From: Forficula auricularia
Lineage: Eukaryota; Arthropoda; Insecta; Dermaptera; Forficulidae
DNA: 64,000 bases
Reading direction: 5' to 3'
NCBI GenBank assembly: GCA_024734495.1
Contig: JALMQS010000075.1
Location: 8,603,313-8,667,312, forward strand
The first letter of the stretch is position 1; the number at the start of each line of letters is the position of its first letter. Below, piece after piece: positions 1 to 18,047 of the stretch. The position numbers and the translations under genes are program-made. The notes under the pieces are model-generated. The model did not search any database, was not told the origin of the DNA, and was given only the letters and a program-made list of their open reading frames with translations.

Positions 1-231
1 ATAACATTTTCATTTTCTGCTCATAGTTTTCTCTAAATAAATCGATTTTCTTCAAGTATCTTATTACCAACTCGGTACTAGTTCTCTATAATTAAAGGAA
101 CTACTTAACTACTACTTATACTAGTTCTTTAAAATGGAAGTAACTAGCTACACAAAAGTGATGGAGCTGCCTAGCCTTGAAATACCCTAATATAAATGAT
201 TAAATATAATAATATTAATTCTATTTTTTAG

Positions 232-5917
<5,686 letters not shown>

Positions 5918-6750
5918 AACATACTGTCTACTCTCTTTTAAGACATGATCAATTTAAAAAAAAAGAAGATCACTTAATTTCATCATAATATTTATTAATT
6001 ATAGCAAAATAAATTTTTGTCATATATTATGTAAATGTTAATATATACATATATTATTCTTATGTGTATATATACGAACATTTATCGTTGTAAATAAGGA
6101 TTATTTTTTTTATTTTATTCAATTTTTATTTTATTTTTAAATTGATCTTCACAAAAAAGTAAAATAGTTTATTTTTATTATTATATATACTATATATATA
6201 TATTGTTTTTTTAATTTAACTAATATTTCTAATATTTATATCTTTGAATTTAAATAGATATACTTTTTTAAATTGATAAACGTAAATATATGTTTATAAT
6301 ATACTTTAAAACATTTTTAAATGTTTTTTGCGCATGATAATGGAGTAAGAAAAAAGAAACTAATTCTTTAACGAAAATATGCAAAGTAGTTGATGAAATG
6401 TTAGTATAATTAAAAAAACAATTAGTTTTATTTATTTAATTATTAGAAATATATTTGAATTCCACTATAAATTCTACTACTCTCTTGGATATTATTTTAA
6501 TTATTACAAATATAATATACTTTAAATAATGATTATTAATATTTATTAATAATATTATAAATATTAGACAGCTTTATGAAATTATAAAAATGAAAAAATA
6601 ATAATAAATTCATAAAGTGCGAAAACGCTGAAGATTAATTTTTTTTTTCTGTTTTCTAATTTCATTAATACAATAAATATTTATATATTTTATTTAGCAT
6701 ACATTAATTCATTAATACGAAGGGCGTTTATACCAATAAAATATAGTTAA
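5918..6750. other. Clathrin 3' UTR and AT-rich intergenic
   Basis: This stretch is very AT-rich with TA-repeat patches. I see no coding potential beyond the clathrin 3' UTR in its first few hundred bases. Confidence 0.6.
6008..6013 (+). terminator. Probable poly(A) signal of clathrin heavy chain
   Basis: An AATAAA hexamer lies about 90 bases after the clathrin TAG, in a T/A-rich 3' UTR. Further AT-rich sequence follows, so alternative sites are possible. Confidence 0.45.
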
Positions 6751-7280
6751 TAATTAAAGGAATCTTAGGGAGTTGGACCTGACTTTAAATTAAATACAAG
6801 TTTTTATTTAAATACGCCAAACGTTTCGTTGCTGGTTTGCAACTTCTTCAGTGGCTCATTTATTAAACTTATTTGTCTGGAGTTTTAACTAAAAGAGGAA
6901 CCATTTTCAAACAGTATCCTTACAATTCACTCAATTTTATCAAATAATATAAAACATAAACTTTTTAAAACAATATAATTGTTTCCTGTCAAAAAAAATT
7001 AAAAGAATCAAATTGAACAAATTTTGACAGGAAACAATTACATTGTTTTCAAAAGTTTATGTTTTATATTATTTGATAAAATTGAGTGAATTGTAAGGAT
7101 ACTGTTTGAAAATGGTTTTTCTTTTAGTTAAAACTCCAGACAAATAAGTTTAATATTTATTGATATGAGCCACTGAAGAGGTTGCAAACCAGCAACGAAA
7201 CGTTTGGCCTATTTAACATAAGTAGAAAACATTGTATTGAATTTAAAATCATGTCCAACTCCCTACGATTCATTTAATTA
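6751..7280. repeat. Long foldback element with hammerhead-like cores
   Basis: Two arms of about 240 bp (6751-6995 and 7020-7280) are inverted copies at roughly 90% identity, separated by a loop of about 30 bases. Each arm holds the core CTGAAGA, then GTTGC-loop-GCAAC, then GAAACGT (minus strand 6851 to 6821; plus strand 7173 to 7203). A 17-bp direct repeat, AAATATAGTTAATAATT, lies at 6738-6754 and 7303-7319 and may be a target duplication or a flanking repeat. No ORF is present. The element type is unassigned; Penelope-like terminal repeats are one possibility. Confidence 0.8.
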
Positions 7281-8786
7281 TTAATCATGGACACGAATAA
7301 TGAAATATAGTTAATAATTTATTCCATATAGAGAGATCTAACATTATATAGGATAATTAAGAAGAAATAAATAATGAATGTTATTTTCAACAGTGAGTTG
7401 TTAATGTTGCTTAGTCATGTTGTTGTTGTTGCAGCTTTAAACAATTTATATAGAGCTTTAACAATTCATTGTTGAAACGATTAAACAAAGCCAGATTTCT
7501 CTCTAATAAAATCTATCCTTTTGTTACAATTATTATTATTATGATTACTATTACTTTTTATAAAAATATATTCTAATTTAGTTATGCATTAACTATGAAA
7601 AATTTACATTAAAACAAAATAATACACATTCAGTATTTGTTTCATATATTAATTACAATTCATTGATTAAAACAAATTTGTAAAAATATATATGGAAATA
7701 TATGTGTTTTGTTCCAGACATTTTTTAAATATTCTGTAAAATTCAAATTATTCATCGGTAGTTAAACTAAAAAACTATATCTATATATCTATAGATATAA
7801 CGATATAAAAAATATAAATATATATATATACATATACATATACATAAAATACAATAATAATACACCATAATCTATTTAGAGCAAATAAAAGCTAAAATAA
7901 ATTCTTTAGATTATTTATATTATCGTAAATAGTAGTCCTTTTAAAACCCAAAATTATTTTTTATTTTTATTTTGGAGCTTAGTAGTCAGATTAAATGAAT
8001 TTCTAAGATTTTTTCGAATTAAAACACCCGGAAAAAATTAATTAATTAAGGTAGTTCTTTTACAAATGCAAAAATTCAAGAAGTCTTTGAAACTTGGAAT
8101 ATAAGTCATTAAAAGCATAAACACATACTATTAAAATTTGAAGACGATTTACCACACCAAACATGAAATAATTGCAATTAAAAATGACATTTTTTACATA
8201 GGGTAGATAGGGAAAGGGTGGGGATATGATCATTATTTTATTTTTTTTCATTGAAGGACTTTCACCATCTTGATGAAGAACTAATATTTGTTAGAATAAT
8301 ATATTCGGAGTAACTAAAAAAAAATTGAAATTATTTGCCACATAGTTTTGATAAAAAACAAACCTATTTGGGCGATTATTTTTAGTGGAGGGGATATAAG
8401 GCTTGAAAACGATCCGGCAAGTATGTGTGTATCCATATAGAGATTTCTTAGTTTGAGTGGACAGTCACGTTAAAAAACATAACCTAAAATTTTAGTTCCG
8501 TTCATATCTATAGAGTGGTTACGAGGCTAAAACTTTTTGTGCGGATTGTCGCGAAAGAACCTCCTTAATTCCCTAAGAAGTTTCGACCACTATTTCTCAT
8601 TAAGTGTTCAAAAGGGTTCTCACTACTAATTTAAGGCAACAGTACTACAAAGGATGAATTCAGTAAACTTTATCTATCTAAAAGACCTTGGCTGAGCTGT
8701 AAATAAGCGTAGTCAATGGTATCTTCAGACTTGATAACCTTAAAAAAGATAATTTAGGACAAGAACTGGTTGTATATAGTAAACAC

Positions 8787-8863
<77 letters not shown>

Positions 8864-10029
8864 TCAATTTTTTTTTGAAAAGATTTAATGTTTTTTAAGG
8901 ATATAAATACCTGTGAAAGATCGCAATTTCTTGGGTTCGAGTTTTCTTTGCATTTGGATCTTGGACAATTAAAGATTATAGGACACGGGAAGAGTTTTCC
9001 ACTTGAAGATGTCATGAATTTTTTTTTTATTAATTCTAAATTGACTATTGGGATAAATTGAAAAGTTTTTCATATTCAAAGGGTTAGAATAAAGCATTTA
9101 TTATTAAAAGCTATCCCGGTTGTTTACTATTAATGATATAAAAACTGAACTTAATTGAAAATTAAACTTAAGTTCTCCAAAAAATAAATTCTTAGGAGCT
9201 AACAAATAACCTAGGCTATGTTAAAACATCTGGTGGTCTAAGTCACTATTAATTAAATATCTGATAGCATTACATTATTACTAGAAATTCTAAAATTAAC
9301 ATTGATCAACGTCAAAAGGGAGGGCTTTTAATCATACTTTATCTTTTGATTATTTCGGGCTATATAGGGCCTCTGTGATAACCTTTTGTCATTCTCCAAA
9401 TTAGACCTGGGGTCCAAGCATGTTGAGATCGAAATTTTATAATTTACGATTAAATCCCTATCTTGGGTTCAGTGTTGCTGAGCTTCCCAAGTCCATAATC
9501 TACAATATACGAACAATTTGGTGGTTCAAATTCTAAATACATGCTAGTCCCTGGGGCGGACCAGCACGAAAATTTACCCCGAGTGGGTTTTCACTTGCCT
9601 TATATGTATAATAAATTATGGTTAAAAATAAATGGAAATATTTAAAAAAAAAATCAGTCTATTTTTGTCAAATTATAGTGAATCAAAAAAAAAATAATTA
9701 CTTATGGGTTCATTAATATTGGTATACCATATAATCTTTTAGATATCTTATGACTTGATAAAGCCTGCTCCCCGGGCTGTCTAATTTGCTCAACATTTTT
9801 TTTTTTATTGTATTGAGAAATGACTGAAACGTGAAGAAGAAGAATTTTCAACCATCATTTTTTTCTGTCTAGATTTCGATACCCACGATAAATTGAAGAA
9901 CGATATTTAGATACTAAATTGAGTTCCAAAACGTTTGTATTTCTTCTGCGGAGAATTGATTTGATTTTGGAATCGCTACCTTTAGATAAAATTTTGAATG
10001 GTTTTATCAAGATTTTAATAAGTCATAAT
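7281..10029. other. Intergenic, no gene seen
   Basis: AT-rich sequence without recognisable coding regions. It includes a compound microsatellite at 8786-8859. Nothing else is supported. Confidence 0.6.
8786..8859. repeat. Compound (CT)n(TA)n microsatellite
   Basis: About 35 bases of CT repeat run directly into about 39 bases of TA repeat. Confidence 0.97.
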
Positions 10030-10514
10030 TAGAGACCGGATTCCTATGCAATTGAATATTTTGTTTGCCGCCACGTACGACCCAGGAGATCAATTACCTA
10101 TCCGAATCATGCATCTAGGAATACTGTGGGTTAAATTTTATGCTGCATATTTGAGTAATATTGCATAAAATTGTATATTTGGAGGATATTGCATAAAATT
10201 GCATATTTTCCGCCAAATACAGAGGTTTTAAAAGTAATTTTTCGGAGAAAGAATGAAAAAAAGGTAAAATGTAAAACAGGAGGACACCAATTTAAATTCG
10301 AAGGGACCTCAACGACACCAAGTGTAGTGTGTTGGACTACGAAGTAGTAAGTTGGATTACAAAGGAGGTAAACAAGCTACAAAACAACAACCTTATTTTT
10401 CTTATTATTCAGTTGTACTAGATACTATATTCTACACGAAAATGACGAAAAGTTTGCAATATTTTTCTTCCAAAGTAAAAGTGGGGGGTTTAAGTTCCTT
10501 TAAATTTGCCCCCC

Positions 10515-10625
10515 ACTACGTCTGTGGATGTGGAGCGCTCTTTTTCATCGTATAAATCAATTTTAAGTGACCGTAGATATAATAACCCGAAGATAATTTA
10601 GAAAAATACTTGTAAACATAAATTA
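10515..10625 (+). pseudogene. hAT transposase C-terminal (hATC) fragment
   Basis: The plus-strand text T-SVDVERSFSSYKSILSDRR is the hallmark of the hAT C-terminal dimerisation domain (family pattern S.ERSFS.K.IL..RR). It is followed by a stop a few codons later. The rest of the transposase is absent or deleted. It lies inside a hAT element with intact ends, so it belongs to that element rather than to a host gene. Confidence 0.8.
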
Positions 10626-10689
10626 TTCACAATTGCAATCAAATTTTAATTATTTTTAGATCCTTTGTTAATTATTTAGAAATAGCAAA

Positions 10690-11757
10690 AAGAATTATAT
10701 ACACCACATGGAGTATAATAAAAAGAACAAGAATGGCTTCATTCGCAAAGAAATTCTATCTCTTCGAGTCCCTAATAAAATCGATCTTAATGTATGGCGT
10801 TGAACTATGGGGTTGAGAAGAAATAATAGAGGTGGAAAAAATACAAGGGGAATATATTAAGCTAATAATGGGGATAGACAGAAACACGACGGACTATATA
10901 TGGAGGGGAGAAAGGGGGAGAACAAACCTATATGTCTACCAGGCTAAAAGATTGATAAAATATATGCTAAAGGTCAAAGAGATGGAGGATGACAGATGGC
11001 CGAAGATATGCCTGAGGGAAATAATTAGAGGAATTAAAAATAAAAATGAAACAAGATGGGGAAACAGTTTTAGAAAAAGGTGGAATGGATGGGGAGAGCC
11101 CACAATAGTTCAAGAATTACTAAATGAGGAAGAAAATGAACTAATAAAGAAAATAGAAGACGGCATTATAAAGGGAGCAGAACAAAAAATACAATTGGAC
11201 CTAAAAAAATAGAGAAATCCAAGTATTTCCCTTACTATAAGGAAATAAAGAGAAATATTGGAAAAGAGGACTATCTGGAGAGACCGAACATAAGCGAGTG
11301 GAAGAGGCGCATCTGGACTAGGGCCAGATGCGGAAATATTTATAACAAGAGAATAAGAGAGAAAGAAACAACAGAACAGAAAGGAGAAGAGAGAAGAACA
11401 GAGAAGCTGTGGAAGAACCTGGTAGAACCATTAAAGGAGGGAAGGATGGAAGATGATGTAATAAGACGGATGAAGGATGAAGTCGAGCTAGAAAAGAGAA
11501 GAAAGAAGGGAGAAGAAGGGGCCAGGGGATCAAGAACTTTATCGATTAATGAAGACGAAGAAGAGGAAAATTGAAACACATGGTTGAAATTAACAATATG
11601 TACAAATTCAGTAAAAGTAAACAAAAAATTACCTTTTTTCAATATATTAAAAGAAAGTACCGAAGCCCCTTTCGGGCATGTACTAGAAATTGAATCAAAA
11701 TTATTGTAAATGAAATTGTATAATAAGTTGGTTACTCAATAAATAATGTAATGTAAT
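10690..11757 (+). mobile_element. LINE fragment (C-terminal part of ORF2) inside the hAT element
   Basis: An open frame at about 10832-11212 reads EKIQGEYIKLIMGIDR, DYIWRGERGRTNLYVYQAKR and RWPKICLREIIRGIKNKN. This is the post-reverse-transcriptase region of I/R1-group non-LTR elements of arthropods, just after a YGVELWG motif with an in-frame stop. A second frame continues after a frameshift with YYKEIKRNIG, SEWKRRIWTRARCGN and a highly charged Lys/Glu tail ending at about 11573. A 3' UTR and a degenerate AATGTAATGT tail close it. It is 5'-truncated and inactive. Confidence 0.78.
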
Positions 11758-12055
11758 GTTAATTATTTTTTTATTTTTTTTAACGGCCTTCGGGAACTAT
11801 AGCCCATTTTGGCCATTGAGTCTTCGTGTGTGTGGAACTTGGTGTCTATAGCTTACTTTATAATTTTCTTTCTTTCATAGCACTCCTTCAAATATATAGT
11901 CTTTTTGTCTTCAATTTTAATTTTTTAGTGCATAAAAAAAATTATTTTGCCATCTTTTGCTGCATATATTTGCATATTTCAACATATTCTGCATATTACT
12001 TGCATTTTTAACTGCATATTTTGGCAGTTTTTACTGCATAATAATCCGGTCTCTA

Positions 12056-12724
12056 GTCATAATATAAATAAAAACAATTTTAAATTTCAATTAAATAATT
12101 TTATTTATTTTACCCAGCAAAAGTTTAGGGTAAACAATTTATAAATTAAAGTTAATTTAAAAATTGAATTTATCTCAAGATAATTAAATTAAAAAACAAA
12201 TTTTTAAGAGTATTTTTAATACTAGGGCAGTGCTATCATGAGAGCTTAGCGAGTTTTGAAATCGTAACATTAAAATACTCGGGCCGCTTAGAAAGCTAGA
12301 GTAATATTTATATTTTTTTCAGAATGTCCTCGATCACATTAATTTCTAAAAGAAAAACTGGTTCCTAACAAGACACGAATTTATATTTATAGAATTCATT
12401 TAGGACGATTTTTATATTTTTTAGATGAATTTAATTCACTCGCTAGCAAAATTTTACTATCGAGTTTACTAAACTCAGGTAAAAAATTTTAGCAGTGGAT
12501 ATATCTACATGACGCGAGAATTTCATCTCTAGAGTATGGGGAAGTAGTGGTGACTATGCCTAAATTATTGTAATAATAATAAATATGTAAAAACACATTT
12601 TTTTCAAAATAGATCCAGGGTTTTACAAACTGCTATTGGAACGAGCTGCTTTTTTTATCAAGAATTCTATAAAATTATTGAATTTTTTTTTTCAAAATTT
12701 CTGTATTTTTCTTCAAAAATAGCG
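12056..12724. other. Intergenic, no gene seen
   Basis: AT-rich; no coding or repeat structure that I can support. Confidence 0.5.
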
Positions 12725-12858
12725 AATGATTCTCATCTATTACTTGAGGAATAATAATTCTACATTCGATTTTTGACGCTTCGATTATTATTGGTAACCA
12801 TTGCTGAAGACATGAAGGAATCGACTTAAAATCAAAAATAACCATCGATTCTTATCTA
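12725..12858 (-). repeat. Single inverted unit of the 118-bp satellite
   Basis: This matches, in reverse orientation, the tandem 118-bp units at 23125-23495. Shared words include TTCTCATCTATTACTTGAGGAATAA and the ACCATTGCTGAAGACATG region. Confidence 0.75.
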
Positions 12859-12859
12859 A

Positions 12860-15800
12860 CTTCCTTATCAAAAAGAACACAGAAGTACACACCTACCCGT
12901 TACCCAAAGATAAAGAATCTGGTTTTCCATAAAATAAGAAAACCAAAGACTTAATATTACTATTAGAAGGACGAGAATCTACGTGAAAAAAGAAAAAAAT
13001 ACTATTAGTATATTATTTTAATATAACGAATTTAAAGTATTTTTTATAGAAATATTCGGAATAAAATTGTATTTAATATATTATTTATTTATTTATTTAA
13101 GTGATCTTTTTTTGAAACTCGAAAAAAGTACTTGAAAAATTTAAAGTATTTTTTACTTAATCAATTATAAGAATAGGGTATTTTAAAGATATCTTACTTT
13201 TTCAGCCAACGTCTCCGTGCATGGACCTGAAATACTCTGTCCCCACAGCAAGACGCTATTCGACTTGCGAACTAGTAAAAATATACTCACGAAACATTTC
13301 GATTTCGAAGGAATAAGGATTTGGGAAAACAGGAATTGAAGTTGATTAGGATTAGGGATAGGACATGATTCTCTTGATAAAAGAATCATTAACTCACGTG
13401 GGCAGGGATGCTAGGCCCTGAAGTAAGTTTGTACTTCTTTATCAAAAAGAACAAAGAAGTAAACACCTACCCGTTACCCAAAGATAAAGAATTTGTTTTT
13501 CCATAAAATAAGAAAACCAAAGACTTAATATTACTATTATAAGGACGAGCATCTACTTGAAAAAAGAAAAAAATGCTATTAGTTAAATGAAATAATGAAT
13601 CTAAAGTATTTTTTATAGAAAACAGGGATTGAAGTTGGTTAGGATTAGGGATAGGACATGATTCTCTTGATAAAAGAATCATGAGCTCACGTGGGCAGGG
13701 ATGCTAGGCCCTGAAGTAAGTTTGTACTTCTTTATAAAAAAGAACAAAGAAGTACACACCTACTAGTTACCCAAAGATAAAGAATTTGGTTTTCCATAAA
13801 ATGAGAAAACCAAAGACTTAATATTAATGTTAGTATTAGAAGATAGAGAATCTACTTGAAAAAATAAAAAAAATACTATTAGTAAAATAATATAACGAAT
13901 TTAAAGTATTTTTTATAGAAATATTCGAAATAAAATTGTATTTATTATATTATTTATTTATAAGAATAGGGTATTTTAAAGATATCTTACCTTTTCAGCC
14001 AACGTCTCGGGGCATGGACCTTGAATACTCTGACCCCACAGCAAGACGCTATTAGACTTGCGAACTAGTAAAAATATACTCGCGAAACATTTCGATTTCG
14101 AATGAATAAGGATTTGTGAAAACAGGGATTGAAGTTGATTAGGTTTAGGGATAGGACATGATTCTCTTGATAAAAAATCATGAGCTCACGTGGGCAGGGA
14201 TGCTAGGCCCTGAAGTAAGATTGTACTTCTTTATCAAAAAGAACAAAGAAGTACACGCCTACCCGTTACCCAAAGATAAAGAATTTGTTTTTCCATAAAA
14301 TAAGAAAACCAAAGAGTTAATATTAATGTTAGAAGGACGAGCATCTACTTGAAAAAAGAAAAAAATGCTATTAGTTAAATATTATAATGAATCTAAAGTA
14401 TTTTTCATAGAAAACAGGGAAATAAGAAAACCAATTACTTAATATTAATGTTACTATTAAAAGGTAGAGCATCTATTTGAAAAAAGATAAAAATACAATA
14501 AGTAAAATAATATAATGATTTTAAATCATTTTTTAGAATAATTCTGTATAAAATTATATTCAATATATTATTTATTTATTTATATTAATTGATCTTTTTT
14601 TGAAACTCGAAAAAAGTACTTGAAAAATTTGCAATATTTATTACTTAATCAATTATAAGAATAGGGTATTATAAAGATATCTTACCTTATCAGCCAACAT
14701 CTCGTGGCATGGACCTGGAATACTATGACCACACAGGAAGACACTTTTACATTCTCGAACATGTAAAAATCTGTTCGTAAAAAAAATTCGATTTCGAAGA
14801 AATAAGGATTTGTGAAAACAGGGATTGAAGTTGGTCATGATTAGGGATAGGACATGATTCTCTTGATAAAAGAATCATGAGCTCACGTGGGCAGGGATGC
14901 CATGCCCTGAAGTATGTCTGTACTTTTTTTTTATCTAAAAGAACTAAAAAGTACACACCTACTCGTTTCCCAAAGATAATGAATTTGGTTTTCCATGAAA
15001 TAAGAAAACCAAAGATTTAATATTACTATTAGAAGGACTAGCATCTACTTGAAAAAAGAAAAAATACTATTAGTAAAATAATAGAATGAATTTAAAGTAT
15101 TTTTTATAGAAAACATGGATTGAAGTTGGTTACGATCAGGGATAGGACATGATTCTCTTGATAAAAGAATCATGAGCTCACGTGGGCAGGGATGCTAGGC
15201 CCTGAAGTAAGTTAGTACTTCTTTATCAAAAAGAATAAAGAAGTACAGACCTACCCGTTACCCAAAGATAGAGAATTTGGTTTTCCATAAAATAAGAAAA
15301 CCAAAGACTTAATATTAATGTTACTATTAGAAGGACGAGCATCTACTTGAAAAAAGAAAAAATACTATTAGTAAAATAATAAAATGAATTTAAACTATTT
15401 TTTATAGAAAACATGGATTGAAGTTGGTTACGATCAGGGATAGGACATGATTCTCCTGATAAAAGAGTCTTGAGCTCACGTGGGCAGGGATGTTAGGCCC
15501 TGAAGTAAGTTAGTACTTCTTTATCAAAAAGAACACAGAAGTACACACCTACCCGTCACCCAAAGATAAAGAATTTGTTTTTCCATAAAATAAGAAAACC
15601 AAAGACTTAATATTACTATTAGAAGGTAGAGCACCTACCAGAAAAAAGAAAAAATACTATTAGTAAAATAATAAAATGAATTTAAAGTATTTTTTATAGA
15701 AATATTCGGAATAAAATTATATTTAATATAATATTTATTTATTTTGATTCAACTTTTTTTTAAAAAATTCGTAAAAAGTACATGAAAAATTTAGAGTATT

Positions 15801-16085
15801 TCTTACTTATTTATTAGTAGATTATAGTATTATAAGGATTTTTTACCTTAACAGCCAACGATGACTTGCATACTTTGACCTTACAGGAACACACTATTAC
15901 ACTCGCCCACATCTAAAATTATACTCACGAAACATTTCGATTTCGAAGAAATAAGGTTTTGTGGAAACAGGGATTGAAGTTGGTTAGGACTAGGGATAGA
16001 ACATGATACTCTTTAGAAATGAATCATGTACCCATGTGGGCAGGGAGGCAAACCCCTGAAGTAGGTCTTACTGTATAATAGCAAA
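12860..16085. repeat. Tandem array of ~295-bp / ~500-700-bp units
   Basis: The anchor GGGATAGGACATGATTCTC recurs at about 13353, 13647, 14147, 14842, 15138 and 15436, with a decayed copy near 15991. Spacing is either about 295 or about 500-700 bp. Long units carry an extra block of 200-300 bp (from the ATATTCGGAATAAAATT side to GAAAACAGGGATTG). Short units join TATAGAAA directly to ACAGGGATTG. Conserved sub-blocks include CTCACGTGGGCAGGGATGC and TACCCGTTACCCAAAG. Minus-strand frames such as MILLSRESCPIPN recur in each unit but acquire stops. I treat the array as a noncoding segmental tandem repeat. Confidence 0.88.
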
Positions 16086-17090
16086 AAATTACACACTAAC
16101 CTGTTACCCGAATATTAAAAATAATTTAGTATAAATAAAATTTTTACTTTGTAAATTAATTGACACATTCTTGAACTCATAGGAATAACTTTTATCAAAA
16201 AATCACATAACTTGTCAAATTACAAGTGAACTTATTATTTCCATTTAATTACGTTTTGTATATGTAACATATACATGCTTATAATTAATATAACGCATGT
16301 AAAGTTTTTTATTAGTAAGGGGTAGAGTCAGCTGAGAGGTAGCATGAAGGTGGAGAAGGTATATTGTAATACTCACAGTTGATATTTCATCCGTCACTTG
16401 CTGATACACACTTCCAATCTGCCTATCACTCCCCCTTATATACCTACCCATCTCCCCCCCTCCAAAACCATTGTCCCTATCTCCCCCCGCCCCCTCCATC
16501 CATTGTCCCTATCTCCTCCCCACTTCTCATTCTGCCTATCCCCCCCCCCCTCTTATATACCCTTCGAGAGCAATTAGTGCAAGCTATTCTTAGCTTATCT
16601 TTCGTGATATTCTTAATCTGCTTAGTATTGTAATTATTTTACCTTGTTTAAACCACGCCATTCGATTTTCACTTATTACTACTAATTTTTTAACTGTGTT
16701 TAAGCACTCCATTCGATTTTCACTGATCATTACTAATTATTTAGCAGTGTTTAATAGTACTAGTGGTACTCATAAAGACCGATGAAAATTACACACGAAT
16801 TCAATTGTTGATTCACTTGTCTAGATTTAAATGATAAAAAATTTAAATAATAAATAAAATTGATAAAAAATTAATTAATATAGATTAAAAAAATATTGAT
16901 GAATAAAAATTATATTATTTAACAATGGCGTAAAAAAGAATGAACGTACCTGAAATATATTGATTTTTAAATGAGACAGATATCGGTAATTAATTGAGTT
17001 ATTGAAACCTCAAAATATATTCGCTTTTACTATAAATTCACATTCACACACACACATGTAATATTAGTTGAAAATCGATGGCTATTTTTA
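16086..17090. other. Intergenic with polypyrimidine stretch
   Basis: No gene is seen. Positions 16430-16555 are C/T-rich imperfect repeats (CCCTATCTCCCC units), giving chance Pro-rich ORFs. Confidence 0.6.
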
Positions 17091-17095
17091 ATTTA

Positions 17096-17222
17096 AGTCA
17101 ACATGAACTGCAAATAGCCAGTGATATCTGATTAATATTAAAGAAATACAAATATTAATATTCCAAATCGCTTAGGATAAAGTTTAGCAAGGATCCGCTG
17201 CAGTTTATTTTTTCTATTTATT
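17096..17222 (+). repeat. Dispersed repeat R, copy 1
   Basis: About 125 bp beginning GTCAACATGAACTGCAAAT and ending CTGCAGTTTATTTT. It recurs at 23496-23612 and, split by a Helitron-like insertion, at about 45045-45076 plus 46267-46322. The terminal words AACTGCAA and TTGCAGTTTA are inverted copies of each other, so R may itself be a small inverted-repeat element. Confidence 0.7.
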
Positions 17223-17524
17223 GGTCTCGGTAACTAAATGCCAATTTAGCCGGTCGTCCCCGAATTTCAAACCACTAAAATATTTGCATGGAGCCGGACT
17301 TGAAATCGGTCTAACCTGATTCATGGGCAAGGACTTATCCCACTCGCCTAACCTGATCCCCATCAAAGTATTTTTAATACATCTGAAATTATAATAATTT
17401 AAATCATTTAATCGAATTTACACAACATATCAATCAATTATTAAACGTTTCAATATTATAAGTTAAGAATTCACTATTTGAGAATTATAATAAGAAGTGG
17501 AAAGATGACAATATGATAAGGAAG

Positions 17525-17775
17525 TTATCCTGGGGGTGGTGGGGGGGGGGGGGGGCAAGGGGGCTCCCTACAATACTCATTGCCCCCCTAGATAAAAAGA
17601 AACTCCATTATTACGAGGCATCACTTATGTATTTTACATTAAATTATTTCGCCACTTCGAAAATTTATCATTTCTGATAAAAAGTTAGTTGATTTTTCTA
17701 GGGGGGGGGGGGGGCAATGAGTTTTGTAGGGGGGCACTGATCCCTGCCTCCCCTAACTAACTACACCTATGACTA
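17525..17775. repeat. G-rich inverted-repeat element
   Basis: The blocks CTACAATACTCATTGCCCCC (17571-17590 region) and its inverse, GGGGGCAATGAGTTTTGTAGG (about 17708-17732), form a hairpin around an AT loop. G runs of 15 or more lie at 17539-17555 and about 17701-17714. It is probably a MITE, but the target duplication is unclear. Confidence 0.6.
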
Positions 17776-18047
17776 CAGTAAGCTATTGGTTATCTGCGAG
17801 ACCCATAGGAGAAAAAATAGTCTATTGGTCTATCAACAAATTAAAATATGTTTATCTTTTAATAAAAAAATATTGTATTTAATAACATTTTATTGGCCAA
17901 TGATAGCAAAATAAGTTTCGTATTGTATATGAACAGTTTTAAATTGTAACTACAATACAATTTGACTCTGCGAGAGTCTCTCGTGAAATGATTCTCCTGG
18001 TTCGATGGAACTTTTTAGCAACTGAAGATGGGGTTGATTTTCAAATA

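Larger units (their letters stand above)
10030..12055. mobile_element. hAT element with 8-bp target duplication, interrupted by a LINE
   Basis: The ends TAGAGACCGGATT and AATCCGGTCTCTA are inverted repeats. They are flanked by a perfect 8-bp direct repeat, GTCATAAT (10022-10029 and 12056-12063). Both subterminal regions are dense in TGCATA/TTGCAT hexamers (about 10141-10206 and 11958-12043), which resemble clustered transposase-binding motifs of hAT elements. Coding remains near the middle read SVDVERSFSSYKSILSDRRYN, the hATC dimerisation motif (about 10515-10590, + strand). A LINE fragment occupies about 10690-11757. The 2,026-bp element is therefore a once-autonomous hAT, now broken. Confidence 0.9.

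Noticed and set aside
11318..11642. Two overlapping Ser/Leu/Phe-rich frames on the minus strand
   Set aside because: Antisense shadows of the Lys/Glu-rich LINE C-terminus.
13183..14956. Repeated minus-strand frame MILLSRESCPIPN as a tandem exon cluster
   Set aside because: High identity extends through putative introns, and the oldest unit has stops in the frame; more like a tandem repeat. Kept as an alternative in findings.
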